Numbered from the stretch's first letter, positions 38,846 to 48,348 are shown. The stretch is 64,000 nucleotides of DNA from Flavobacterium sp. (GCA_016718345.1 JADKDN010000010.1:10705-74704), one strand, 5' to 3'. Notes: a model not told the origin generated them from the sequence alone. Program-made: numbers and translations.

Positions 38846-41800
38846 ATGCAAGAAGGTATATCAGGTAAAATAGCCCATTTTTTCATCAACTCTAAATTAA
38901 CCATTCTATTGATGGTTGGATTGATGATAATTGGTGTATATAGTTCGTTCTTAATTCCGCGTGAAGAAGAACCACAAATTAATGTTCCAATGGCCGATGT
39001 TATGATTGGTTATCCAGGAGCGAGTCCGGCAGAAGTGGAAAGCCGTGTTATAAAACCATTGGAGAAAGTTTTGTCTAACATCAAAGGTGTTGAGCATTTA
39101 CATAGTATGGCTATGAATGGTCAAGCCATGATTATTGTGCAATTTTATGTTGGTGAAGATTCAGAACGTTCGTATGTTAAATTATACGATGAGTTGATGA
39201 AAAACGAAAACATGTTCCCAAAAGGAGTTTTCAAACCTATGGTAAAAACGCGTTCGATTGACGATGTTCCCATGATGGGATTGACACTTTGGAGCGAAAC
39301 ATTAAACGATTTTGAAATTCGACAAATTGCGGAAGAAGTAACTTCTGAAATCGAAAAAGTAAAAGACGTTGCCATTACCAAAGAAATTGGAGGAAGAACG
39401 CGTGAGCTAAAAGTAGTTTTAGACAAAGATAAAATGGCAGAAAATGGCGTGGATGCTTTGGTTGTTATGCAAATGATTCAAGCCAATAATGGAAGTTCTC
39501 AATCGGGAAGTTTTGTTTCTAATGATAAAGAATACTTGCTTACAACAGGACAATTTTTATCCACTTCAGAAGATGTTGAGAATTTGGTTGTGGGTGTAAA
39601 TGCCAATATGCCAGTGTATTTAAAACAAGTCGCTACTGTTCAAGACGGACCTTCAACACCAAGAAGTTATGTGTCTTTTGGTTACGGAAAAGCCAATGAA
39701 AAATATTCTAAAAACAAATCTGAATATCCAGCTGTTACTATTTCTATCGGAAAAGTAAAAGGTGCTGATGCGATGAAAATTGCAGATAAAATACTTGAGA
39801 AAGTTGATGGTTTGAAGAAAACATTAATTACTGATGATGTTCATGTGGAGGTTTCTCGTAATTATGGTGAAACGGCTTCTCACAAAGTAGGAGAATTATT
39901 GATGCACTTAGGAATTGCGATTATTGCAGTTACGCTTTTAGTAATGTTAGCTATGGGTTGGCGTGGTGGATTAGTGGTATTCTTTTCTGTGCCATTAACG
40001 TTTGCATTGACCTTGTTTGCTTACTATATGTTGGGTTATACGCTTAACAGAATTACGCTTTTCGCCTTAGTTTTCGTGGTAGGAATTGTGGTAGATGACA
40101 GTATCATCATAGCCGAAAATATGCACCGACATTTCAAAATGAAACGATTGCCTTTCAAACAAGCGGCTATTTTTGCGATAAATGAAGTAGGAAATCCAAC
40201 GATTTTAGCAACGTTTACAGTAATTGCAGCGATTCTTCCAATGGCTTTTGTGTCAGGAATGATGGGACCTTATATGAGTCCGATGCCTATTGGTGCTTCT
40301 ATTGCGATGTTACTTTCGTTGTTTGTAGCTTTAACGGTTACGCCTTATTTGGGGTATCATTTATTACACGAAAAAGACGAACAAGAACACAAAGCTGAAC
40401 AAGGATTAGAAACGTCTTGGATTTATAGAGTTTACAACAAAATTGAACGTCCATTTTTAGAAAATTCTACCAAGCGTAGAGTGATGTTGGGAATTACGGT
40501 TGTCTTATTAGCAGGTTCAGTTTTGATGTTTTTCACCAAATCCGTTTTAGTAAAAATGTTGCCTTTTGATAACAAAAATGAATTTCAGGTAGTAGTTGAT
40601 ATGCCCGAAGGAACTACATTAGAAAGAACGGCAGCAGTTACGCAAGAAATTGCTCAATATCTTACCACAATTCCAGAAGTTGTGGATTATCAGAATTACA
40701 TCGGAACTTCTGCACCTATCACATTCAATGGTTTGGTTCGTCATTACGATTTGCGTGGCGGAAGCAATATGGCGGATATTCAAGTAAATTTATTGCACAA
40801 AGAAGACCGTGATTTACAAAGTCATGATATTGCTAAAATTGTTCGTCCAGAAGTGCAAAAGATTGCAAAAAAATATGGTGCGAATGTCAAAATTATCGAA
40901 GTTCCGCCTGGACCACCAGTTTTATCAACGTTGGTTGCCGAGATTTACGGGCCAAATTATAAAGATCAAATTGCAGTTGCCAATCAAGTAAAAGGTATTT
41001 TAGAGAAAACATCTGATATTGTAGATGTCGATTGGATGACTGAAGACAATCAAATCGAATATCGATTGGAAGTCGACAAAGAAAAAGCAATGCTTAACGG
41101 AATTGCTCCGCAACAAGTTGTTGGAAATCTGACTTATTTATTGAAAGAATATCCAGTTTCAAATTTATATGATGAAAATTCTAATAACAGCGTTGGAATC
41201 GTATTGTCTCTTGATGACAAAGACAAAGCATCATTACAAGACATTCAGAATTTAAAAATTAAAGGAAGTCAAGGGAATGTAGTTCCAGTTTCCGATTTGG
41301 TTAAAGTAGTTGCTGATACTTTGCAGAAAACGATTTACAGAAAAGACCAAAAACGAGTAGTCTATGTAACAGCCGATATGGCAGGAACATTGGAAAGTCC
41401 GGTATATGCTATTTTGGGAATGAACGAAGAATTGCAAAAAATGAAATTGCCAAAAGGCTATAAAGTCAACGAATTGTATATGGATCAACCATCCGACGAA
41501 AGTGATTTTACGGTAAAATGGGATGGCGAATGGCAAATAACCTTAGAAGTGTTCCGTGATTTGGGTGTAGCTTTTGCGGTGGTAATTGTGATTATTTATA
41601 TGCTGATTGTAGGTTGGTTCCAAAATTTCAAAACGCCTATGGTCATGATGATGGCGATTCCGCTTTCGTTGGTCGGAATTGTATTTGGTCACTGGTTATT
41701 AGGAGCATTTTTTACAGCAACTTCATTTATTGGAATGATTGCTTTAGCTGGAGTCATGGTCAGGAACTCGGTATTGCTCATCGACTTTATCGAAATCCGA

Positions 41801-42037
41801 CTGAACGATGGAGTTCCATTAAAACAAGCCATTATCGAAGCAGGAGCAGTGCGTACAACACCAATCTTACTAACAACAGGTGCCGTTGTAATTGGAGCCG
41901 TAATCATTCTATTCGATCCAATTTTCCAAGGATTAGCAATTTCGTTAGTATTTGGAGCCATCGTTTCAACAATTCTAACTTTGATTGTAGTGCCATTAAT
42001 CTACTACATCACTGAAAGAAAAAAATGGGAAAATTAA
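38846..42037 (+). CDS. RND efflux pump, AcrB-like (HAE type)
   Basis: 1063 residues, full length with twelve membrane helices and two large periplasmic loops. TM4 carries VVGIVVDDSIIIAEN, the double-Asp signature of AcrB-like drug and solvent exporters rather than the metal-type DFG or AIG signature. The N-terminus (ISGKIAHFFINSKLTILL) has the usual amphipathic helix before TM1. Proton-driven export of unknown, probably organic substrates. The linked PII-like protein raises the possibility of ligand-controlled export. Confidence 0.88.
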   Translation: MQEGISGKIAHFFINSKLTILLMVGLMIIGVYSSFLIPREEEPQINVPMADVMIGYPGASPAEVESRVIKPLEKVLSNIKGVEHLHSMAMNGQAMIIVQFYVGEDSERSYVKLYDELMKNENMFPKGVFKPMVKTRSIDDVPMMGLTLWSETLNDFEIRQIAEEVTSEIEKVKDVAITKEIGGRTRELKVVLDKDKMAENGVDALVVMQMIQANNGSSQSGSFVSNDKEYLLTTGQFLSTSEDVENLVVGVNANMPVYLKQVATVQDGPSTPRSYVSFGYGKANEKYSKNKSEYPAVTISIGKVKGADAMKIADKILEKVDGLKKTLITDDVHVEVSRNYGETASHKVGELLMHLGIAIIAVTLLVMLAMGWRGGLVVFFSVPLTFALTLFAYYMLGYTLNRITLFALVFVVGIVVDDSIIIAENMHRHFKMKRLPFKQAAIFAINEVGNPTILATFTVIAAILPMAFVSGMMGPYMSPMPIGASIAMLLSLFVALTVTPYLGYHLLHEKDEQEHKAEQGLETSWIYRVYNKIERPFLENSTKRRVMLGITVVLLAGSVLMFFTKSVLVKMLPFDNKNEFQVVVDMPEGTTLERTAAVTQEIAQYLTTIPEVVDYQNYIGTSAPITFNGLVRHYDLRGGSNMADIQVNLLHKEDRDLQSHDIAKIVRPEVQKIAKKYGANVKIIEVPPGPPVLSTLVAEIYGPNYKDQIAVANQVKGILEKTSDIVDVDWMTEDNQIEYRLEVDKEKAMLNGIAPQQVVGNLTYLLKEYPVSNLYDENSNNSVGIVLSLDDKDKASLQDIQNLKIKGSQGNVVPVSDLVKVVADTLQKTIYRKDQKRVVYVTADMAGTLESPVYAILGMNEELQKMKLPKGYKVNELYMDQPSDESDFTVKWDGEWQITLEVFRDLGVAFAVVIVIIYMLIVGWFQNFKTPMVMMMAIPLSLVGIVFGHWLLGAFFTATSFIGMIALAGVMVRNSVLLIDFIEIRLNDGVPLKQAIIEAGAVRTTPILLTTGAVVIGAVIILFDPIFQGLAISLVFGAIVSTILTLIVVPLIYYITERKKWEN

Positions 42038-42042
42038 TTTAG

Positions 42043-42093
42043 TTTCAAGTTTCAGGTTTCAAGTTGTGGAACCTGAAACTTGAAACCTGAAAC
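42043..42093. repeat. Period-7 inverted repeat (TTTCARG) in the pump-PII spacer
   Basis: Three heptads TTTCAAG, TTTCAGG, TTTCAAG at 42043-42063 are followed after a few bases by three complementary heptads CCTGAAA, CTTGAAA, CCTGAAA ending at 42093. A perfect 17-bp stem can form. It fills most of the 65-base spacer and lacks a T run, so it is not a typical terminator. Confidence 0.7.
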
Positions 42094-42102
42094 AAAAAAA
42101 AC

Positions 42103-42408
42103 ATGAAACTATTATTAATAACTGCAGTTGCCGAATTTGAAAAAGAAGTAAAACAAATTCTAAAAAAATCACAAGTCAAAACCTTCTCTTTTCGAGAAGT
42201 TACAGGCTACAGAAATACATCAGAGGATGCTATAGAAAGCAATTGGTTTGGTTCGGAAATGAACGAAAACGAATCGATTATGTTTTACGCCTTCGTCCCA
42301 AAGGAAAATGTAGATATGGTTTTTTCTGCAATATTGGAATTCAATTCAAATCAAGAAACACTTTCACATATCCATTCAGCAATCTTAAATATTGAAAAAA
42401 CAAATTAA
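42103..42408 (+). CDS. PII-like small protein of the RND operon
   Basis: 101 residues with a beta-alpha-beta start (MKLLLITAVAEFEKEVKQILKKSQVKTFSFREVTG) and a second beta-alpha-beta half (SIMFYAFVPKENVDMVFSAILEF), the ferredoxin-like pattern of PII and CutA-type proteins. A longer middle (YRNTSEDAIESNWFGSEMNENE) would be the T-loop region. A PII group linked to metal-efflux genes (PII-NG) is known from other bacteria; this protein fits that context. No tyrosine or nucleotide-binding motif can be assigned with certainty. It may sense a ligand and control the pump. Confidence 0.5.
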   Translation: MKLLLITAVAEFEKEVKQILKKSQVKTFSFREVTGYRNTSEDAIESNWFGSEMNENESIMFYAFVPKENVDMVFSAILEFNSNQETLSHIHSAILNIEKTN

Positions 42409-42409
42409 T

Positions 42410-42595
42410 ATGAAAAACAGAATTATAAGTGCAGTCGCAGGAATTTTTATTCTTACCAGTTTATTGTTAGCAATTTATATTAACATCAATTGGTTATGGT
42501 TTACTGCCTTTGTAGGAGCAAATCTTTTACAATCATCAATAACCAAATGGTGTTTGATGGAAGATATTTTGACTAAATTAGGAGTTAAAGATTAA
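42410..42595 (+). CDS. DUF2892 (YgaP-like) small membrane protein
   Basis: 61 residues from the ATG at 42410; an upstream in-frame Met overlaps the PII-like gene. Two membrane helices (ISAVAGIFILTSLLLAIYI and WLWFTAFVGANLLQSSI) with a short hairpin and the ending FTKWC-like SSITKWCLMEDILTKLG match DUF2892. In other bacteria such domains accompany rhodaneses and efflux genes. The last gene of the operon, closed by the terminator at 42607. Confidence 0.7.
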   Translation: MKNRIISAVAGIFILTSLLLAIYININWLWFTAFVGANLLQSSITKWCLMEDILTKLGVKD

Positions 42596-42606
42596 TTTAA
42601 CACATA

Positions 42607-42636
42607 AAAAAACGTCTGAAAATTTTCAGACGTTTT
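42607..42636. terminator. Bidirectional terminator between convergent genes
   Basis: AAAACGTCTGAAAA and its complement form a perfect palindromic stem bordered by A and T runs, placed between DUF2892 (plus) and DUF6952 (minus). Confidence 0.8.
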
Positions 42637-42652
42637 TCTTCTAAGTAGCTTT

Positions 42653-42911
42653 TTACTTATCAATCGAGCCTAAAACTCTTTTCATAAAGTCATTTAAAGC
42701 TTCTTTTTTATCTTTTCCTTCTTTCACCATTTTATGAACTTCTAGAGCACCATACATATTGGAAATCAATTCTCCTATGACGTCCAATTCCTCATCTTTT
42801 AGGGAAGGAACTTCGGTTAGGGCTTCCAATACTTCAATGGTTTCAATCAAGTAATCTTGATCATTTTCTTCAATAAATTGCGTCAAATGTTTTATTACTG
42901 GTAATTTTCAT
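42653..42911 (-). CDS. DUF6952 family protein, frame broken at N-terminus
   Basis: The repaired protein has 85 residues (MKLPVIKHLTQFIEEND onward). One extra base in the T run of the plus strand at 42905-42908 puts the first eight codons out of frame; without the repair the gene would begin at an ACG-like codon region near 42886. An acidic, helical cytoplasmic protein. DUF6952 genes regularly stand after thioredoxin and peroxiredoxin genes in Flavobacteria, which fits this place. Function unknown. Confidence 0.7.
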
Positions 42912-42915
42912 AATA

Positions 42916-43230
42916 TTAGTTTGCTGAAATTTCACCAACTAACTCTGCTAAAACTTCAGCCTTATTGGTTTGTGTTTCGTTTAATAATTTTCCTCCAACA
43001 AAAGTTGCAAAGGTTGGTAAATTAGAAACATTAGCTAGCTTTCTTGACTCAGGAGCATTTTCAGCGTCAACTAAAACAAAAGTAATTTCTTCATTTTCTG
43101 AAGCCAATTTTTTGAATTTAGGTTTCATAATTCTACAGTTTCCACACCATGATGCGGAATATTGAACTACAACCTTATTATTGGATGCTACTAGATCTTG
43201 TAATGTATCTTCGTTTAATTCGATTAACAT
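42916..43230 (-). CDS. Thioredoxin-family protein
   Basis: 104 residues, cytoplasmic. Thioredoxin fold with active site SWCGNCRIMKP instead of the classical WCGPC, and the cis-Pro at SNLPTFATF. It lies five bases before DUF6952 and 87 bases after the peroxiredoxin gene, so it probably recycles that peroxiredoxin. The Asn in place of Pro in the active site should shift its redox potential. Confidence 0.85.
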   Translation of the reverse strand: MLIELNEDTLQDLVASNNKVVVQYSASWCGNCRIMKPKFKKLASENEEITFVLVDAENAPESRKLANVSNLPTFATFVGGKLLNETQTNKAEVLAELVGEISAN

Positions 43231-43316
43231 AGTTTTAAAATTTCAATTACAATGACACTATCAAAATTCAATTTATTGCAATTGATAATGTCATTGCGAT
43301 TATGATTGATATTTAA

Positions 43317-43952
43317 TTAGTTTTGTGACAAATAAGCAGCGGTGCTCAGTCTATCTGCATTCATAGCTTCTTTTCCTTCTTCCCAATTTGCAGGACAAAC
43401 TTCACCCTTAGTTTTAACGTGAGTGTAAGCATCAATTAAACGTAAATATTCATTCACATTTCTTCCAAGAGGCATATCGTTTACACTTTCGTGGAAAATT
43501 TTACCTTCTTCATCGATTAAATAAGTTGCTCTAAAAGTAACATTAGAACCTTCTAAGATTTCGTCGTTTAATTCAGCATCATAAACCCATTCTGCATCTA
43601 AAATATCTAAAGCAGCAGATAAATTACGGGTTGTATCTGCTAAAATTGGATAAGTAACGCCTTCAATGCCACCATTGTTTTTTGGAGTATTTAGCCATGC
43701 AAAGTGAACTTCGTTGGTATCACAAGAAGCTCCGAGTACTAATGTATTTCTTTTTTCAAATTCTTGTAATGCTGCTTGAAAAGCATGCAATTCAGTTGGG
43801 CATACAAAAGTAAAATCTTTTGGATACCAAAATAGAATCACTTTTTTCTTGTTGTTTACCGCTTCTTCTAAAACGTTAATTCTTAAATTATCTCCCATAA
43901 AAGAGATAGCATCAACGGTAATGCTTGGGAATTTTTTTCCTACTAATGACAT
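43317..43952 (-). CDS. 2-Cys peroxiredoxin (AhpC/TSA)
   Basis: 211 residues. The peroxidatic Cys is in PKDFTFVCPTELHAF, the resolving Cys in GEVCPANWEEG. It removes hydrogen peroxide with electrons from a thioredoxin or AhpF-type partner; the thioredoxin gene next to it is the likely partner. No frame break. A palindrome upstream (44000-44014) beside a TAATTTTG box suggests peroxide control. Confidence 0.9.
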   Translation of the reverse strand: MSLVGKKFPSITVDAISFMGDNLRINVLEEAVNNKKKVILFWYPKDFTFVCPTELHAFQAALQEFEKRNTLVLGASCDTNEVHFAWLNTPKNNGGIEGVTYPILADTTRNLSAALDILDAEWVYDAELNDEILEGSNVTFRATYLIDEEGKIFHESVNDMPLGRNVNEYLRLIDAYTHVKTKGEVCPANWEEGKEAMNADRLSTAAYLSQN

Positions 43953-43989
43953 GATTTTTATTTTTAATGTTTGTATTAATTTTCTACTG

Positions 43990-44014
43990 CAAAATTAGGA
44001 ATAGCTTATCTATT
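43990..44014 (-). promoter_or_regulatory. Promoter box and candidate operator of the peroxiredoxin gene
   Basis: On the minus strand a 15-base inverted repeat AATAG-ATAAG-CTATT (44000-44014) lies directly before TAATTTTG (43990-43997), a TAnnTTTG box. The ATAG and CTAT arms recall OxyR half-sites, though the 5-base spacing differs from the OxyR consensus. Confidence 0.35.
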
Positions 44015-44140
44015 AAAACATGATATTTATTCTATTTTCCGATAAAGTAATAGAGAAAAATTATCAATATATTTCTTACAAAATATTAGTATAATAATTT
44101 TACTATGCGTAATATTTAGTGCAGTTTTTTGCATAAAAAA

Positions 44141-44164
44141 CAAAAACCACCTTAAAAAAGGTGG
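44141..44164 (-). terminator. Terminator after katG
   Basis: CCACCTT and AAGGTGG pair (44147-44164) and on the minus strand are followed by TTTTTG; it lies 34 bases beyond the katG stop. Confidence 0.7.
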
Positions 44165-44197
44165 CTTTTTAGAAAAACACTACTAAGTAGGAAATTC

Positions 44198-46383
44198 TTA
44201 TTTTAGGTCAAAACGATCTAAATGCATCACTTTTGTCCATACTTTTACAAAATCGTGAACAAATTTTTCTTTATTGTCGTCTTGTGCATAAACTTCAGCA
44301 TAAGCCCTCAAAACGGAATTGGAACCAAAAACTAAGTCTACTCTTGTAGCAGTCCATTTTGTAGCACCTGATTTTCTGTCAACAATATTGTATAAATTAT
44401 CTCCAGCAGGTTTCCAACTGTAGTTCATATCGGTTAAATTCACAAAGAAATCATTGCTCAAAACCCCTTCATTATTAGTAAAAACGCCGTGTTTTGTTCC
44501 TCCAAAGTTGGTTCCAAGAACACGCATTCCACCAATGAGCACGGTCATTTCTGAAGCTGTTAAGCCTAGAAGTTGCGCTTTATCTAATAGTAATTCTTCG
44601 GGTTGTACAACATATTTAGCTTTCATAAAGTTTCTGAAAGCATCATTTGTTGGTTCTAAAACTTCAAATGATTCTGCATCAGTCATTTCTTGTGAAGCAT
44701 CGCCACGACCTGCATGGAAAGGAACTTTTACAGGATGACCGCCTTCCTGAGCCGCTTTTTCGATGGCTGCACTTCCACCAAGAACAATCAAATCGGCTAT
44801 ACTTACTTTTTTACTCAATGAAGTTTGCACTTCAACTAGCTTATTCAATACTTTTTGTAATCTTTCGGGTTCGTTGGCAACCCAATTTCTTTGAGGCTGT
44901 AATCGAATTCTGGCTCCATTGGCACCACCTCTAAAGTCAGAACCTCTAAATGTTCTTGCACTGTCCCAAGCAGTATTTATTAATTCGGCTCTTGTTAATC
45001 CACAATTCAATAATTTTCCTTTCAATTCCTCAATTTCAGTCTCTGATAAAGTATAATCTACTTTTGGAATTGGATCTTGCCATATCAAATCTTCTTTTGG
45101 TGCATCAGCTCCAAGGTAACGTTCTCTAGGACCTAAATCTCTGTGTGTTAATTTAAACCACGCACGAGCAAAAACTTCCGAAAAATAGGCTGGGTCTTTA
45201 TAAAAACGCTCTGAAATTTCTCGGTAAGCAGGATCCATTTTCATAGCCATATCAGCATCGGTCATGATTGGATTTCTTTTTACAGATGGATTATGTGCGT
45301 CGATAGGTTTGTCCTCCTCTTTGATGTTTATTGGTTCCCATTGATTAGCTCCAGCTGGACTTTTCTTTAATTCCCAATCGTGATTTAATAGTAAATAGAA
45401 ATATTCATTATCCCATCGTGTTGGATGTGTAGTCCATGATCCTTCTAGACCACTAGTTACAGTATCAGCACCATTTCCTTTTCCTTTTGGATTTATCCAA
45501 CCAAAACCTTGATTTTCGATTTCAGCAGCTTCAGGTTCTCTTCCCAGTTTTGAGGCATCACCATTACCGTGAGCTTTTCCAACGGTATGTCCACCAGCTG
45601 TTAAAGCCACCGTTTCCTCATCATTCATCGCCATTCTTTGGAAAGTTACTCTAACATCGTGAGCTGTTTTCAAAGGATCAGGTTGTCCGTTTACTCCTTC
45701 AGGATTTACTAGATTAATCCCATCATTACAGCAGCAAGAGGATTTTCTAAATCTCTTTCGCCAGAATATCTTGTTCCTTCTCCACCTGATTTGGCTAACC
45801 ATTCTTTTTCTCCGCCCCAGTAAATGTCTTTTTCAGGATGCCAAATATCTTCTCGTCCTCCTGCAAATCCGAACGTTTTTAATCCCATCGATTCGTAAGC
45901 CATATTTCCTGCTAAAATCATTAAGTCTGCCCATGAAATTTTATTCCCATATTTCTTTTTTATTGGCCAAAGTAATCTTCTTGCTTTGTCTAAGTTTCCG
46001 TTGTCTGGCCAACTGTTTAGAGGTGCAAACCTTAAATTTCCTGTTCCAGAACCGCCACGACCATCTGCAATTCTATACGTTCCAGCAGAATGCCATGCCA
46101 TTCGAATAAATAATCCACCATAATGACCCCAATCGGCTGGCCACCAATCTTGACTGTCTGTCATCAGGTTTTTCAAGTCGGTTTTAAGTGCTTCTAAATC
46201 TAGTTTTTTAAATTCTTCAGCATAATTAAATTTCTCACCCAGCGGATTGGTTTTGGTATCATGTTGGTGAAGAATATCAAGGTTAAGTGCTTTTGGCCAC
46301 CAATCATGGTTTTTAACACCATCACTCAAACCTTTTTGATTTTGATGAAATGGGCATTTGCTAATGTCGTTTGAATGTTCCAT
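44198..46383 (-). CDS. katG: Catalase-peroxidase KatG, frame broken once
   Basis: The repaired protein has 728 residues, normal length. Haem enzyme that destroys hydrogen peroxide. The start at 46383 (MEHSNDISKCPFHQ) fits the family. The distal site RMAWHSAGTYR and the proximal His in HTVGKAHG are present. One base is missing around 45709-45712, where MMGLI should continue as YVNPEGVNGQPDP; this break is not in a homopolymer, and it creates an in-frame TAG. Upstream a TATATTTG box (46455-46462) may be its promoter, back to back with the permease promoter. Confidence 0.9.
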
Positions 46384-46454
46384 ATATAGTAATAATAATT
46401 TAATTTTAGTTATAATTTTTTGTTGATTTTTTACATTTTTAATTTCAATACTAA

Positions 46455-46462
46455 CAAATATA
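46455..46462 (-). promoter_or_regulatory. -7 promoter box for katG
   Basis: TATATTTG on the minus strand, 71 bases before the katG start; a TTG lies 26 bases upstream of the box, somewhat far for the usual spacing. Confidence 0.35.
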
Positions 46463-46550
46463 CACATTAAAAATAGCATAAGTATAGACAATTAATGTTT
46501 AAAATTTATTTTTTAATAGATTTTAGTTATGCTTTCTAATTTATTCTGTT

Positions 46551-46582
46551 TTGTAAATCATTGTGAAATTATAGTATATTTG
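46551..46582 (+). promoter_or_regulatory. Promoter of the amino acid permease gene
   Basis: TTG at 46551, 21 bases, then TATATTTG (46575-46582) fits the Bacteroidota promoter pattern; the start codon is 35 bases downstream. Confidence 0.5.
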
Positions 46583-46617
46583 TTTTGATTAAGACATCAA
46601 TAAACTACAAATTTGAT

Positions 46618-48294
46618 ATGGGTTTATCCAATTTATTCCGAAAAAAATCTGCAAAAGTTATTGTTCAAGAAGGAGGAGACTTAGAAGGAGAGTTTTCAGG
46701 GCTACACAAAGTATTAACGGTAAGAGATTTAACTTTTTTTGGTATTGCAGCCATCATTGGAGGGGGGACTTTTAGTGCCATTGGGAATGCCTGTTTTTCA
46801 GGAGGTCCCGCAGTGGTATTGTTGTATGTGATGTGTGCTGTAGCATGTGGATTTACAGCCATGTGTTATGCTGAGTTTGCTTCACGTGTGCCAGTTTCAG
46901 GTAGTGCATATACCTATGCTTATGTCTCTTTTGGGGAATTATTTGCTTGGATAATTGGTTGGGCTTTAATCATGGAATACTCCATAGGCAATATTTATAT
47001 TGCTTTTTCATGGAGTGGTTATTTTACTAATTTATTAGAAACGTTTCATATTCATTTGCCAGAATGGTTAACAATAAATTACAAATCTGCCCAAGATGCA
47101 TTTGTTGCTAATAAAGGGGTTGAGGGATTGAATGCTTGGAATACTGCTCCTGTTGTAGGAGGCTTAAAAATCATATTTGATTTGCCAGCGGTGGTTATTA
47201 ATTTACTGATAACGTATTTAGTTTACAGGGGCACAAAAGAATCTAAGAATTTTAGTAATATAATGGTTTACATTAAGTTAACTATAATTGCCTTAGTAAT
47301 TGTTGTCGGCGCTTTCTATATTGATATTGACAATTGGACCCCTTTTATGCCGAACGGTTTTGGTGGAGTTATGGCTGGTGTTTCTGCGGTTTTCTTTGCC
47401 TATATTGGTTTTGATGCCGTTTCAACTTTAGCGGAAGAAAGTAAGAATCCGCATCGGGATTTGCCTAAGGGAATGATTTATTCTTTGGTTATTTGTACAA
47501 TAGTTTTTATTGTTTTGGCATTGGTAATTACAGGGATGGTTTCCTATGAATTATTGGGTGTGAGCGATCCATTGGCAGAAATTTTTGCGTTAAAAGGAGT
47601 TAAATGGATGTTGTTTATAGTTTCTATTGCAGCAGTCGTTGCTATGACAAGCGTTTTGTTGGTTTTTCAAATGGGACAACCACGAATTTGGATGACTATG
47701 AGTCGAGATGGTTTGATGCCTAAGAAATTTTCAAAGATTCATCCCAAGTACAAGACTCCAGGTTTTGCCACAATAGTTACGGGTTTGGTTGTTGGGATTC
47801 CTATTTTCTTTACGGATGAGAATTTTGTATTAGATTTTACCAGTATTGGAACTCTATTTGCTTTTGTTTTAGTTTGTGGTGGTGTACTGATGCTATCTCC
47901 ACAAAGTGAAGAAGAAATGGCAGAACGAGCTACAAAAGGGAAGTTTAGAATACCGTATGTAAATTCAAAATTTATTTTTCCTATTCTAGTTATTGCAGCA
48001 GCTGCATTGCTCATTCAATTTAAGCCAGATTTTTTTACCGCTGTCTTTGATTTTTCAGAAGGCAAAATGGCTACCAATATTCCGATGCTTGTTTTTTTAG
48101 TGGTATGTGTTGTAATGACTGTGATGTCTTATCTTAAAAATTTATCTCTTATTCCACTTTTAGGACTGATTTCTTGCTGTTACTTGTTAACAGGCATGGC
48201 TGTTTCCAATTGGATGTGGTTTGGAACTTGGTTGGTTTTGGGTTTGATTTTTTACTTTTTATACGGTTATAAAAATAGTAAGTTGAATAATTAA
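46618..48294 (+). CDS. APC-family amino acid permease
   Basis: 558 residues from the Met at 46618 (MGLSNLFRKKS). About twelve to fourteen membrane helices; the first carries GIAAIIGGGTFSAIGNA, resembling the GIGAGIF-type substrate loop of cationic amino acid transporters, and EFASRVPVSGSAYTYAYVSFGE is the family signature. Uptake of an amino acid, possibly basic, is likely. No frame break. The C-terminus has extra helices, as in CAT-type members. Confidence 0.85.
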   Translation: MGLSNLFRKKSAKVIVQEGGDLEGEFSGLHKVLTVRDLTFFGIAAIIGGGTFSAIGNACFSGGPAVVLLYVMCAVACGFTAMCYAEFASRVPVSGSAYTYAYVSFGELFAWIIGWALIMEYSIGNIYIAFSWSGYFTNLLETFHIHLPEWLTINYKSAQDAFVANKGVEGLNAWNTAPVVGGLKIIFDLPAVVINLLITYLVYRGTKESKNFSNIMVYIKLTIIALVIVVGAFYIDIDNWTPFMPNGFGGVMAGVSAVFFAYIGFDAVSTLAEESKNPHRDLPKGMIYSLVICTIVFIVLALVITGMVSYELLGVSDPLAEIFALKGVKWMLFIVSIAAVVAMTSVLLVFQMGQPRIWMTMSRDGLMPKKFSKIHPKYKTPGFATIVTGLVVGIPIFFTDENFVLDFTSIGTLFAFVLVCGGVLMLSPQSEEEMAERATKGKFRIPYVNSKFIFPILVIAAAALLIQFKPDFFTAVFDFSEGKMATNIPMLVFLVVCVVMTVMSYLKNLSLIPLLGLISCCYLLTGMAVSNWMWFGTWLVLGLIFYFLYGYKNSKLNN

Positions 48295-48304
48295 GATCAA
48301 AAAA

Positions 48305-48324
48305 AACCGCTCTAGTGAGCGGTT
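48305..48324. terminator. Terminator between permease and LRR genes
   Basis: AACCGCTC and GAGCGGTT form an 8-bp stem with loop TAGT, bordered by A and T-rich ends; shared by two convergent genes. Confidence 0.7.
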
Positions 48325-48348
48325 CAAATAAAATTAATTTGGTGAATT

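Noticed and set aside
37640..42100. The heptad repeats as a CRISPR array
   Set aside because: Units are only seven bases, directly adjacent, differ between spacers and have no unique spacer sequences; no cas genes are visible.
45709..45712. In-frame TAG in katG as a recoded amino acid
   Set aside because: Reading through TAG does not restore the katG frame; a one-base addition does, giving YVNPEGVNG as expected.
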